The notes below the pieces were generated by a model. The model did not search any database and was not told where the DNA came from. It saw only the letters and a program-made list of their open reading frames with translations. A stretch of DNA of 38,407 nt, from assembly GCA_017513195.1 (NCBI GenBank), contig JAFXGM010000016.1, forward strand, positions 1-38,407. Direction: 5' to 3'. Shown one piece after another: positions 1 to 9,600 of the stretch. Both the position numbers and the translations under genes were made by a program. Source of the DNA: Clostridia bacterium (GTDB taxonomy: Bacteria; Bacillota; Clostridia; Oscillospirales; Acutalibacteraceae). How positions within the stretch are numbered: position 1 is the stretch's first letter; each line of letters opens with the position of its first letter.

Positions 1-108
1 AGCAGCGTGCGAATGAATAACAACGCCTGTGAAAAGAGATACTGCAAGTACTGCAAATGCAAGTACAAAGCTAAGTATACTCTTGCTGTTTTTAAACAAT
101 TTTGTCAT
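1..108 (-). CDS. Secreted protein, N-terminal fragment (signal peptide only)
   Basis: The gene starts at the ATG at 108-106 and is cut by the left edge after 36 codons, all open. The fragment begins MTKLFKNSKSIL, continues with a hydrophobic core (SFVLAFAVLAVSLFTGVVI) and ends HSHAA. This is a textbook Sec signal peptide with a basic n-region, hydrophobic h-region and probable AxA-like cleavage site near the edge. An AAAGGAA-type ribosome binding site lies about 12 nt upstream. It is separated from the GH16 gene by a terminator and has its own candidate promoter and a leader of about 140 nt. It is probably another member of the cluster of secreted proteins, but the mature part is not visible and no function can be given. 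Confidence 0.8.
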   Translation of the reverse strand, partial: MTKLFKNSKSILSFVLAFAVLAVSLFTGVVIHSHAA

Positions 109-250
109 TTAAAAAACATTCCTTTCTTTGTGGGTGTGTTGACCACGAAAATTTAAAACACTTAGTAAATGTAGTCCGCGCTACAGTAAACCTTTTGTGA
201 CTGCCCACAGATCTAAAGGCACTACTCCACACTTACATATATGCATAATA

Positions 251-279
251 AATATAATACATTTTTGCAAAAAACGCAA
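251..279 (-). promoter_or_regulatory. Candidate sigma-A promoter of the left-edge secreted gene
   Basis: On the minus strand TTGCGT (279-274) and TATATT (256-251) are separated by 17 nt, a moderate match to the consensus. The predicted transcript has a leader of about 140 nt before the ATG at 108. That leader contains a small hairpin, TGTAG/CTACA, at 170-185. Apart from this and the terminator at 366-395, the gene-free stretch 109-402 shows nothing recognisable. Confidence 0.45.
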
Positions 280-365
280 GGGGTTTTTAAGAATTTTTAT
301 ATAAAATTACAAAAGATTTGTATCTGTCGTTGGACTCCTCAACTTTCCATTTTCAATTTTAAACT

Positions 366-395
366 AAAAAAAGACTCCCGAAGGAGTCTTTTTTT
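366..395 (-). terminator. Rho-independent terminator after the GH16 gene
   Basis: A perfect 13-bp stem (AAAAAAAGACTCC paired with GGAGTCTTTTTTT) closes a CGAA tetraloop and gives a U-tract on either strand. It starts 8 nt beyond the stop codon of the minus-strand GH16 gene and closes the operon that begins at the promoter at 13331-13359. Confidence 0.93.
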
Positions 396-402
396 GTTTT
401 GA

Positions 403-3400
403 TTAATAACCAAAGTGGTTGCTGTTGTTAAAGTCTTCGGTTTCGTCTGTTACAAGGTCACGTTTGCCATCTTCTTGATATACACGTATATACTCGATAT
501 CAAATGTAATCTTATCACCAGCATCTTTATCTACACCAAGTGTGGTATACATTGATCTACTTTCATTAAGTGCGGTGTAGAATGCGTTATCAAGGAGAAT
601 ATAACCATACTGGTTCCAGGTAGCGGCATCTGTGCCGTTTTGAACGGTAGGATCTGTGCCGAATTTTGACTCATAACCTGTTTTTTCGTTTATCTCAAAG
701 ATTTTCTCGGTTGAAGCTTCCATTACACCGTTTTCGTTAAGGTCGCAATAGATTGCGAGGGTGTAGGTGGTAGCAGTAGCATCCCAAGTAAAGCCATAGG
801 TATAAGTCTTGTGGAGATTTACGTGGCTCTTATCATTGACTGTGGTATTGCCACTACCGCTAGCCGAGATACCAGGGGCAGAAACGGTATTAAAATACAC
901 GTTGTTTGCAGCGTCACTATAGGTATTGCTTGAGCTTGATGTGGTTCCGGTAGAAATAGTAAAGTTCTTTCCAAGCTTTGCCAAAGTTGCACTAAAGGAT
1001 GCTGCAACGCGAGATGTACCTACTCCATAATTATAACTATATTTATAACCACCAGCAAAAAGGCTGCCCGTTCTCGAACTGCTCCAAGTTATGTTTGAAC
1101 TTGGATACAAATCATTATAATTACTATTGTTATAGTTATTAAGATAAGGCTTATCGTTTTGAGAAGTAAACAAGTTAGCGCCTGATACCTTTAGATTGCT
1201 GTTGCTGGTTGCATATCCGCCAGATGTATTATATGTGCACCAGGTCTGATAAGTGCCATTGCTCCAGTTAGGAAGATACAATACGTCGTCGGTCTTATCA
1301 TCGGTTTCATTATTATAAACGTTTGCAGAATAAATTTTGTGAATCGTAGCCTGGAAGTAGTCACGATAATCGCTTGTGCCTGTTGTATTAGCACTTGCCT
1401 GCATAAGCTCTACAATGTCAAACTCAAGGTGAGCTTCTGGTATCTGATACTTGTAAGTGGTAGGCTTTGAACCGTTCATTTTATTAGTAGTACCATCATA
1501 AGCCCAGCTATTATTACCGTTGTTGAGGGTATAAACCTTATCATAAAGTGTGGAATCAATACCACTGTTGGTGGTTCTTGCCGGACCTGTAAGTATCCAC
1601 CAAGCAGGGAAAGCATGACCATCAGATGGCAATGAAGCTCTCATTTCGGCATAACCATACTTAAACAACATAGAGTTAAAGGTCTTGATGCTACCGGGGT
1701 CAACAAATGTATCGTTTGAGTCGATATGACTACCAAAGTCATTTATCTCGTCATTCTCTAGTTCAACGGGCACGTAATCAGGATATTTGGTGGCATTAGA
1801 TTTGTCAGAGGCTGTAACACGCACACCACGATTAATAGTGAGTCGGCCATCATTAACAACCCAAAGGTTATCAGTATCCTTTAGATTGGCAGATTCAAGG
1901 CCAAAGCTTTGACCAGCTTGTTCACTGTCGCTATATGTACCGTCATCGTTCTTTACTTCCGATTCTGTGCGATATTCACTAAGAAGCCACTTATCTCTTG
2001 AGAAGGATGTCTTTGAATCACTTTCAAATTCATCGCCCCAAGCGTAGAAGTAAATCTCGCCTTCATCCTTTATGCCATCGCTATTCTTATCTACCCAACG
2101 ATAAGATTTATACTCATCTGCATTTGCATCGGTAGTAAAGTTATATTGGCCTACGTTATAAGAACCCTTGTTAGCGGTTGCGGAAAGAATAGAGCCGGTA
2201 AAGTTTTCGCTTCTATCAAGAGCATCCTTGTTTTCAAGATATCCCTTTTCTATAAGATCAAGAACAGCCTGCTCAACTGCGGTAAAGCAACCACCGCTAA
2301 TGTTGATAATGTTATTTTCTTTGTCAAACGTTACAGAGTAATCGTCATAAGTTGCTTTAGTAGCATCATCGTCAATTGTGCCAAGAGTTTTTGTAATTAC
2401 TATTGCGTTTGTTTCAGGAATAGTTGCATATTTTTCAACATAATTCTGAGCTTTTGTATCCGGACCTGCTAATTTAACAATATCTACGTCTCCAAGAACT
2501 CCTTCAAGATAGAGCTCTAACTTACGAGCCATATCGTAGGTATCGTTCTCTGCGTAATAAATTTTAACCTGGTTTGTTTCAAATGCACGCCAGAAACCTT
2601 CACGAATGTCATACTCGGTGCCAACCATTTCGCGACGGATGGTTACCAAGTCGGTAATGTTAACCTTGCCATCGTTATTTACGTCGCCGTAAATATTAAG
2701 ATAGCCATCTTCTTTAAGCAGATTTCTGCGAAGCGCAACAACGTCAGTTGTGGTATACATGTTACCAAATTCGCCGTCAGCGTCAACATCAGTTATGGTA
2801 TGAGCCTTGGCAGCAGCAAGATGACGGATAATACCGTCTGGACCCTTATACCACTCGGCATTTGCTGCTGGGTAAAGAGGTCTGTCAATATCTTCTGAGA
2901 AATGTTGTTGCTTGGTAACGGTTTTATCATCATTAACAGTATCAAGTACTATGTAGCTGTTTGATACACAGCTTGAAGCAGCCGCCCAGTTACCAATAAT
3001 TGTACTTTCTGAATTTACAGCGCTACTGCCCTCAACAGAACAGTTTTCAATTGTAGAACCGCTGTTTACAACGCCGGCAATAACACCTGCCGAAGCCGGT
3101 GATACAGAGCCTGCATATGAATTGCGAATGTGTAGATTTTTAACGGTACCGCCGTCAAGAACAGGAATAAGACCTGCGCCTTGTTCATCACTGGCAGAAA
3201 GACCTGTAATTGTATGGTTTGCACCATCTAATGTACCTATAAAAGGAGCATAGTTGTAACGGTCTTTAATATATGTCTGATCTATCCATTGATTGTTTTC
3301 AAGGTCGATATCACAAGTAAGCTTGTAATAAAGCTTTTGACCAAGGTTTTGACCACCAAAAGCAATTGCACGTGCAAGTTGAAGTGCATTCTCAATTAGA

Positions 3401-6327
3401 TATGGGTCAGACTCGGTACCAGAACCGGTAAGGTCATAGCAATAAGAATAGTTACCATTATATGGTCGGCCTAGTGCGGCCTTATCGTTATCAACAATGA
3501 GCTGTGAGTATGCCTGGCCAATATTTCCATAAGCCTTTCCGTTAACCATAGGAATAACGAATTTTTCGTCATTAGTGCTTTCATCCAAAAGGGTCCATGT
3601 GGTGCTCCAGTTAAGCATCGCCATTTCTTCTTTTGTATGTTGCTTATCACCGGTTAATCTGATGGTTTCTTTAAGATAGCTATATATATCGGTAAATTCT
3701 GCGGTATTAGGATCAGCATCAGTGGTGTAACAGTTGTTGATAGATACACCAAAGTTGTGCGCTTGAACCAAACGGTTATAGTAGATTTCTTCTTTCTGTC
3801 CATCGCCGTCAACATCTTTATCAGCAATAATTTGATCGGCTACAACACCGTAGTTGCCAAGTGATACGCAGTTGCTGATTTCAAAGTTGTTGGTGTCTGA
3901 CTGCGAACTCAAGATACCAGCAGCATTGTTTACAGCAAGGTCTGTTCCTGTCATTACAAGGTCAGAGGTATAACCGTCGAACAAGCAGTTTGCTACAGTA
4001 AGTACACCAGTTGTATCGCTTGTTGATACGATACCTGCCGGGCCACCTGCATTTGTTTTATAAATTTGTCTATCATTTCTGAAAACATAATAAAATGTGG
4101 AGGTTGTCGGGTTACCTTTATCATCCAACTTTGTATAGTCTTTGTTAATGAAATAGGTATTGCTATAATACTCTACTGTTTTTGTGTGAGTGGTTGTTGT
4201 TTTGTCCGCATTCAGTTTGTATTCCTTATATATACTACCATTTGCATAAGTGGCAGTTTCTGTTGCTACTATTCCCTTTTCTTCATCATGATATGTATAC
4301 TTTGTTGTAGGATCTCCAGTAAGTGTTACTGTATCGGTTACAATATACGTACCATCTTTTTCGTTATAATTTTTGTTGTAATCTTTATCAGAAGATGTAG
4401 CAAGTTGAAGCGAAACTTTTCTTGAGGAAGAAATATAAGAATTTCTTACATTTACATTAGCGATTGTGTGACAATCGTCATTAATAATAGACCATGTTCC
4501 CAAACGTGTTGTAACAACCGCCGCGTTACCGCTAGCTGTTACATAAGCTGCTTCAAAGTTTACATTTTTAATAGTAGCATTACCCTTTAAACGATAAACA
4601 AAGCCATTACCGTCGGTGCTGATAAGGCCATAAATTGTAACACCGTTACCGTCAAAGTTGCCAAAGAAGCCGTAGTTGTTAGCATTTGTGTTTGAGCCGC
4701 CTGTAGTAGCAGGAGCAGTCAGTGACCATACGTTACCGTTCTGTCCAAGAGCTACTACCTCGTCCTTGGTTTTTACGTCGTTTAAGTAAATTTCTTTAAC
4801 ATCATCGGCTACCTTATAATAATAAGGTTCATAAAAATCCCAAACGGTAGAACCATTTGTTATGGTTCTGTGACTGGTACCACAGTTATATTCGTGCACC
4901 ATTTTATAAAGCTGGTCGGCTGTACGTATAATAAACGGTCTTTCCTTGGTGCCGTCGCCACCGCTATAAAGGCTTGTTGGTGCCGTAATGCTAGGATTAT
5001 AATCAGCTGGCTTAATAGGAGATGGATATCTACCTTCAACCGCAAACCACTCGGTACCCCAAGCGAGTCCCGGCATCCAAGCCATACCAGCCGAACCCTT
5101 AACGGTATTTTTACCATCAAAGAACCTTGTTACCTTTTGAGTGTATGTTGTGGTTCTATCAGTATAAACGTTTGAATAGTTATCCTGAGAAGGTGAGCTG
5201 CTGGAACCAAGAGGTGATGCTCCTAAAACAATGCTATTTGTTACACTAGCAGTAAGAGTAGCAACAACGTTTGTTTTTTCCGCTGAATCATATAAAGTTT
5301 TGGTAAAGTTTTGACCAAAAAGGTTATTAACTACCATATCGTCGCCACTATGATAAACATAGTTATCTCTAATAAAGCAGTTATTAACTTTGGTTGGGTC
5401 ATTACCAGCGGAACCAAACAACACGCCCATTTCAGCAGTGCCTGCTGTACCGGTCTTCAACTCGTGGGTTGTATTATCGTAATACGAATCCTGCTGGTAC
5501 ATATAACAACCAGTTACTTCGATACCTTCGAGTGTAACAGTACCCGTTATCACAGAACCGCCCTTTACATAATAGGTTGTTCCAAATACAGCACCAACAC
5601 GCATGTATGTTTTATAATATGAATTGCGAACAGCAAAATTTGTAAATAAACTGCCCACCGTATCGTATTTATAATCTTTTACTTTGTAACCCTCATCATA
5701 ATAGTTGCCGCCCGGATTTGAACCGCCACCATCAACGTTAGGGAACAAAGCGGCACTTTGTCTACTATAATGATTGCTACCAGATACAACATCAGTACCA
5801 TCGGCATAAAGACCGTAAATTTCTACACCATTACCGTCAAAATCACCACAGAATGCGGTTTCGCCGTTCTGCAACCAGTTGTTTGGGGTGGTACCAGATT
5901 CGATAAGGGATTCAAAATAATCCTTTGTTTCTTGATAGCCATTCATCTCCATAATATCGGGTGTGCCGTTTGAATTGCTATCTTTTGACGCCCATGACTC
6001 TGGCTGCAATATAAATGCCTGGATATCATCTGCAATTTTATATGTCTTGCCCTTTGCTGTTGCGCCAATTTTTGTACAAATGTAGTTAAGTTCTTCTGCA
6101 GTTTCGATTATATAAATTGGATTGCCATATTGGTTTGTACCTTCGGTTTTTGTAGGCGCCGTAGCCGTAGTAGTGTTCCAATATACAATCTTGCCGTTTT
6201 TAGCAGCTTGTGCGCTGGCATCAATATTTACGCCAACGTTTGCAACAAAGAGCGTGCCTATGAGCATTGCAATGCTGAGCACAAGGCTTAAAGCTCTTTT
6301 TGCATTCTTGTTTAAATAACTTTTCAT
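403..6327 (-). CDS. Giant secreted protein: beta-helix-like modules, internal dockerin, C-terminal GH16 glucanase
   Basis: This 1974-residue exported protein probably degrades a beta-glucan or related polysaccharide. A signal peptide (about 1-41) ends at ASAQA. Three beta-helix-like modules follow, starting near residues 45, 455 and 966. They contain GTLDGANHTI- or GDFDGNGVEI-type strands and NCxxxG(N/Y) turns. A type-I dockerin-like pair of calcium loops spans about 1178-1240. The loops are DVDADG (D1180) and DVNNDGKVNITD (D1215). A region rich in alpha/beta character (1240-1400) precedes a GH16 domain at about 1430-1960. It has WGDEF at its start, YGYAEMRASLP, the catalytic EFDIVE (E1635 nucleophile, D1637, E1640 acid/base) and ends IEYIRVYQ, all typical of GH16. 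About 200 residues rich in Asn, Ser and Tyr separate the catalytic strand from TYGFTW, far more than usual. An AGAGAGG ribosome binding site supports the start. Substrate and cohesin partner are unknown. The GH16 call is firm; the dockerin call is good. Confidence 0.9.
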   Translation of the reverse strand: MKSYLNKNAKRALSLVLSIAMLIGTLFVANVGVNIDASAQAAKNGKIVYWNTTTATAPTKTEGTNQYGNPIYIIETAEELNYICTKIGATAKGKTYKIADDIQAFILQPESWASKDSNSNGTPDIMEMNGYQETKDYFESLIESGTTPNNWLQNGETAFCGDFDGNGVEIYGLYADGTDVVSGSNHYSRQSAALFPNVDGGGSNPGGNYYDEGYKVKDYKYDTVGSLFTNFAVRNSYYKTYMRVGAVFGTTYYVKGGSVITGTVTLEGIEVTGCYMYQQDSYYDNTTHELKTGTAGTAEMGVLFGSAGNDPTKVNNCFIRDNYVYHSGDDMVVNNLFGQNFTKTLYDSAEKTNVVATLTASVTNSIVLGASPLGSSSSPSQDNYSNVYTDRTTTYTQKVTRFFDGKNTVKGSAGMAWMPGLAWGTEWFAVEGRYPSPIKPADYNPSITAPTSLYSGGDGTKERPFIIRTADQLYKMVHEYNCGTSHRTITNGSTVWDFYEPYYYKVADDVKEIYLNDVKTKDEVVALGQNGNVWSLTAPATTGGSNTNANNYGFFGNFDGNGVTIYGLISTDGNGFVYRLKGNATIKNVNFEAAYVTASGNAAVVTTRLGTWSIINDDCHTIANVNVRNSYISSSRKVSLQLATSSDKDYNKNYNEKDGTYIVTDTVTLTGDPTTKYTYHDEEKGIVATETATYANGSIYKEYKLNADKTTTTHTKTVEYYSNTYFINKDYTKLDDKGNPTTSTFYYVFRNDRQIYKTNAGGPAGIVSTSDTTGVLTVANCLFDGYTSDLVMTGTDLAVNNAAGILSSQSDTNNFEISNCVSLGNYGVVADQIIADKDVDGDGQKEEIYYNRLVQAHNFGVSINNCYTTDADPNTAEFTDIYSYLKETIRLTGDKQHTKEEMAMLNWSTTWTLLDESTNDEKFVIPMVNGKAYGNIGQAYSQLIVDNDKAALGRPYNGNYSYCYDLTGSGTESDPYLIENALQLARAIAFGGQNLGQKLYYKLTCDIDLENNQWIDQTYIKDRYNYAPFIGTLDGANHTITGLSASDEQGAGLIPVLDGGTVKNLHIRNSYAGSVSPASAGVIAGVVNSGSTIENCSVEGSSAVNSESTIIGNWAAASSCVSNSYIVLDTVNDDKTVTKQQHFSEDIDRPLYPAANAEWYKGPDGIIRHLAAAKAHTITDVDADGEFGNMYTTTDVVALRRNLLKEDGYLNIYGDVNNDGKVNITDLVTIRREMVGTEYDIREGFWRAFETNQVKIYYAENDTYDMARKLELYLEGVLGDVDIVKLAGPDTKAQNYVEKYATIPETNAIVITKTLGTIDDDATKATYDDYSVTFDKENNIINISGGCFTAVEQAVLDLIEKGYLENKDALDRSENFTGSILSATANKGSYNVGQYNFTTDANADEYKSYRWVDKNSDGIKDEGEIYFYAWGDEFESDSKTSFSRDKWLLSEYRTESEVKNDDGTYSDSEQAGQSFGLESANLKDTDNLWVVNDGRLTINRGVRVTASDKSNATKYPDYVPVELENDEINDFGSHIDSNDTFVDPGSIKTFNSMLFKYGYAEMRASLPSDGHAFPAWWILTGPARTTNSGIDSTLYDKVYTLNNGNNSWAYDGTTNKMNGSKPTTYKYQIPEAHLEFDIVELMQASANTTGTSDYRDYFQATIHKIYSANVYNNETDDKTDDVLYLPNWSNGTYQTWCTYNTSGGYATSNSNLKVSGANLFTSQNDKPYLNNYNNSNYNDLYPSSNITWSSSRTGSLFAGGYKYSYNYGVGTSRVAASFSATLAKLGKNFTISTGTTSSSSNTYSDAANNVYFNTVSAPGISASGSGNTTVNDKSHVNLHKTYTYGFTWDATATTYTLAIYCDLNENGVMEASTEKIFEINEKTGYESKFGTDPTVQNGTDAATWNQYGYILLDNAFYTALNESRSMYTTLGVDKDAGDKITFDIEYIRVYQEDGKRDLVTDETEDFNNSNHFGY

Positions 6328-6339
6328 ACAAAACCTCTC

Positions 6340-6428
6340 TTTTCTAATGTGTTAGAAAATTTTTGAAACTGAAAGACGCTTTTCGTCTTTCACATTGGTT
6401 TAATATCTATTTAACATTTTTCAATGTT
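6340..6428 (-). other. Three RNA hairpins in the leader of the GH16 gene
   Basis: Between the microprotein gene and the GH16 gene there are three stem-loops. AACATT/AATGTT lies at 6413-6428, with a GAAA tetraloop on the transcribed strand. GAAAGACG/CGTCTTTC with a 5-nt loop lies at 6371-6391. The perfect 8-bp TTTTCTAA/TTAGAAAA with a 4-nt loop lies at 6340-6359, just before the ribosome binding site. None has a U-tract placed for termination, and no convincing promoter is visible here. They may therefore act in a shared transcript, for example in mRNA stability, processing or control of initiation. Confidence 0.6.
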
Positions 6429-6447
6429 TATTACGATTTAATTCACC

Positions 6448-6561
6448 TTATTCTTCTTCAAACATAGGTACGAGAATACCATCTTCACCTTCATCAAAGC
6501 TTGTAACAATGATATCATCAAGTTTTAAATCGTAGATCTCAATTTTTGCTTTTTCAAACAT
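6448..6561 (-). CDS. 37-residue acidic microprotein between the two giant secreted genes
   Basis: The gene starts at the ATG at 6561-6559 and stops at 6450-6448. An AAGGAGA ribosome binding site lies 7 nt upstream, stronger than those of many larger genes here. The peptide starts MFEKAKIEIYDLKLDD, then has IIVTS, an acidic glycine-containing stretch (FDEGEDG) and the ending VPMFEEE. It has 12 acidic and 3 basic residues, no signal peptide and no membrane segment. The pattern of an IEI strand, a DDII-(T/V)TS turn and an acidic Gly-containing tail recalls short peptides seen in many gut Clostridia, some suspected to be precursor peptides, but that is from memory and not proven. It is probably cotranscribed with both neighbours. 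Function unknown. Confidence 0.75.
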   Translation of the reverse strand: MFEKAKIEIYDLKLDDIIVTSFDEGEDGILVPMFEEE

Positions 6562-6590
6562 AATATTTCTCCTTCAATTTATTTTAACTT

Positions 6591-6630
6591 TACTGTCAGG
6601 CGGTTGCCACACAGCGACCGCCCGACTGTA
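6591..6630 (-). other. Strong intercistronic hairpin after the 2175-residue protein gene
   Basis: The arms at 6591-6607 and 6614-6630 form a 17-pair stem around a CACACA loop, with mismatches only at A6598/C6623 and T6594/T6627 plus one G-U pair. It begins 10 nt past the stop codon of the cohesin-like gene. The minus strand is A-rich rather than U-rich after the stem, so it is a poor terminator. It is better explained as a 3'-end stabiliser or processing site that sets expression of the first gene above that of the genes downstream. Confidence 0.65.
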
Positions 6631-6640
6631 TCATCGTTAC

Positions 6641-9600
6641 TTAGTTGCCGTAACGTGAGGTAAGTGCTTGTGAATAATATACAAGTGCTTTCATTGCTTC
6701 AGCACATACTTCATAGTAGCTGCAAGGTGTCTTCTTGTTTGCATTTGTAAATGCATTTGCAGCACCTTTAGCACTATAAGTACCGCAATCAACACTTTCG
6801 TCGCCGTAATTAATTACAACGCTTACACCATTTACCAAGCCTTGGATAGGCAAATCGGTAAACTGGTATGTGTGTTTCTTGCTCTTTGCAAGGTTAGACC
6901 AGCCATCAGCCTTGAGGTCTTTACCTTCTTCGTAAGCGGGAACGCTAACAGTTTTTGTCTTTGGGTCTCCGCCTACTGTATAGGTGAATGTAACCGTAAT
7001 ATCATCACGATTGGTTTTGTAGTCTTCACCAAAGTTAAATATAAATGTCAAATATGGATTAGCTCTAAGGTTTACTGAGTTTGCATAGAAACCAAAGTTT
7101 TCTGTGCCACCGGTTGGTGAAACGTTAAACTTGTCAGGCACAAGTGCATCATATTCTGCCTTGTAAGCACTTGGTAAAGCGCTAGCCTTGCTGAAGCCCG
7201 GGTAATCGCCTACAGTGCCAACATACCAAACCTCTTTGTCGTTTGCAGCGTTGAGTGCGCTTACAATATCAGCAGCCTTGCTACCCTTTAACTCGTTAAC
7301 GTTATCAACTGTTGTAACGGTTGAATACGATGTTGCCTGATCGGTGTAAACGTTAGAGAAGCAAGCATTGTAGTTGGTAGGGATAGTGAATCTATTACTA
7401 CCAGCTGAAACTCCCAAAATAATGCTGTTCTTAAGACTGTAGCTACTTGCACTATTACCGTAAACAGCACCAATCAAACCAGCTTTAACGTTTGTGTCAT
7501 CGTTGTCATAGTAAGCTTCACTATTGCTAACGATGCAATTATTTACACTCAACTTTGATTCGGTAAGATTTGCTGCCAGAAGCGCACAGTTGGTTGCGCC
7601 GCCGCTTCTTTCGGTAAGGTCAGGTGTACCTATATGACAGTTTTCAACCTTACAATTTTCAATTGTTATTGTTTCAATAGCAAAATCGCCATCATCTACG
7701 GTAGTTTTTGTCGTATCACCGGTCTGCTTTGCAATAGCCTTATCGCAGTGAGAAACTATCGCAGCAGCACGGTGGTCTCCGCCCGCTGTGCTAACATGAA
7801 TATATGAGTTTTTAACAGTAACATTCTTAACAGCCGACTCGCCGTCCATATCACCAAACAAGCCGCCGTAGCCCGTACCATTCATATAGATACCGTAAAT
7901 TTCCACGCCATTACCGTCAAACACGCCACAGAAGGAATCGTGAGTCGTTGCATCAATTGCGGCCCAACCACCAGTACCTGCCCAAGTTACAAAACCTGTC
8001 ACACCGGTTTCACCAGCAAAGTACTTGCGTGTTTCTTCTAAATCTTGAAGTTCTAGAATTTCCGAGTAGTTAGAACTCTGCAATACAATTTTACTGATAC
8101 CGTCAGCAATTCTAAAGTGTTTTGGACCAGTGAAGATTGTATCATAGGTTGTGCCTTCAGCGTTGTAGAACTGTGATACTGTTGGACCTGCAGACGCAAG
8201 ATAAGCAAGCTCTTCAGCAGAGTCGATAATGATTGGGTTTTCTGCTGTACCGTTCTGCGTGCTATAGCTGTGCCATTCATCATCTAAAACAGTGTCGCTA
8301 TTCTTCTTGCCGTCCCAATAAAGTGTTTTTCCCTCATTTGCGATGTATCCGCTTTGAACAGGGGTTGGGTAAGCATTATTGTTTATCATCCAACCGCTTT
8401 CCCAATCAAGAGCAAGTGTTGTTGCAGCGTTTGCACCCTTTAGACTTTCAAGGTCGGTAATTTGTTTAACTTTATTTTCCGCATAAGAAAGCACAAAAGG
8501 ATCCTTAGAAGAATCAGCGTTAGGCCAAGAAATGTTTACGCTTATCTGGTCGGTATATACGTTACTAAACGCATCGTCTCTAACCGTACCATTTTGATAG
8601 TTTTGCTTTGTAGAACTATAAGGTTCAACACTCAAAACAATTGAATTTGAATATTTATTAGTCGAGTTAGGTGCTTGACCTAACCACGCGAGAGTGTTAC
8701 CTTCAACAGCCCACCCAGCAGTATTTATATTGCCCTGAGTATCGTAGTAGTAGGTATCCTTTACGGTTTGACCTGCAACACTTGTAGCACCATCAGTACG
8801 GTCAAAGCCAAAGTTATAAGCAATCATATCGCTCACAAGACAATTACTAATCGTCATAAGATTTGATGTCGCACTACCCACTACAGCACCCATACTGTTA
8901 TAAACAGTCGTGTTAACAACAGTCATATCTGTCTTTCCGCTTTGACGGTAAGAAATTGTGCAACAATTTTGGATAACACAATTTTCAATAGTGTTTGTAT
9001 AACTAGAACCACCCGTAGACGCATCGGCAATAATACCGCCTGAATAACCTCTTATGTAAGAACTCTTAACATTAAGGTTTTTAATGGTTGCGCCCTTTAG
9101 AACGCCAAACAGACTTGGGTTGCCGCCATTTTTATAGAAACCATAAATTGAAACACCGTTGCCATCAAAATGGCCCATAAATGGAGTCGAAGACGAGTTA
9201 GTGGTTATATCCCAGTTAGTCCATGTAACATCTTTTCCATTGACATTAACTACCCTAGTGTTAGATGCAGCACCATAGCCACCGTCGTCTTTGTAAGTTA
9301 CTGTCTTATTAGGATCGTCAAACCACCTCATAGTGCCTTGTTCATCAAGGCTCATAAGCTCATCTATACCGCCGGCACTATCAACTGCATATTGAGGCTG
9401 TAAAACAAATGCCTTGATGTTGTCGGCTACTTTATAATATTTCTGTGTAGTTGCCTTGCCTTCCTTTAATATCCAAAGCAAGTTCTCGGGTGTTTCGATA
9501 ATGATAGGATCATTTACCGAGTCGCCTGAACCCTTTGTTGGTTCAACACCTTTACCGGAACCATTATAATACACAATCTTTGTCTTTTGTGTGGGTACAT

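Noticed and set aside
4066-4425. 119-codon Cys/Ile-rich plus-strand frame that looks membrane-like
   Set aside because: It is antisense to a Thr/Tyr/Asn-rich part of the GH16 protein, which produces such composition, and it has no ribosome binding site.
6591-6630. Transcription terminator between the two giant genes
   Set aside because: The stem is strong, but the sequence after it on the minus strand is A-rich and no promoter follows, so read-through is more likely.
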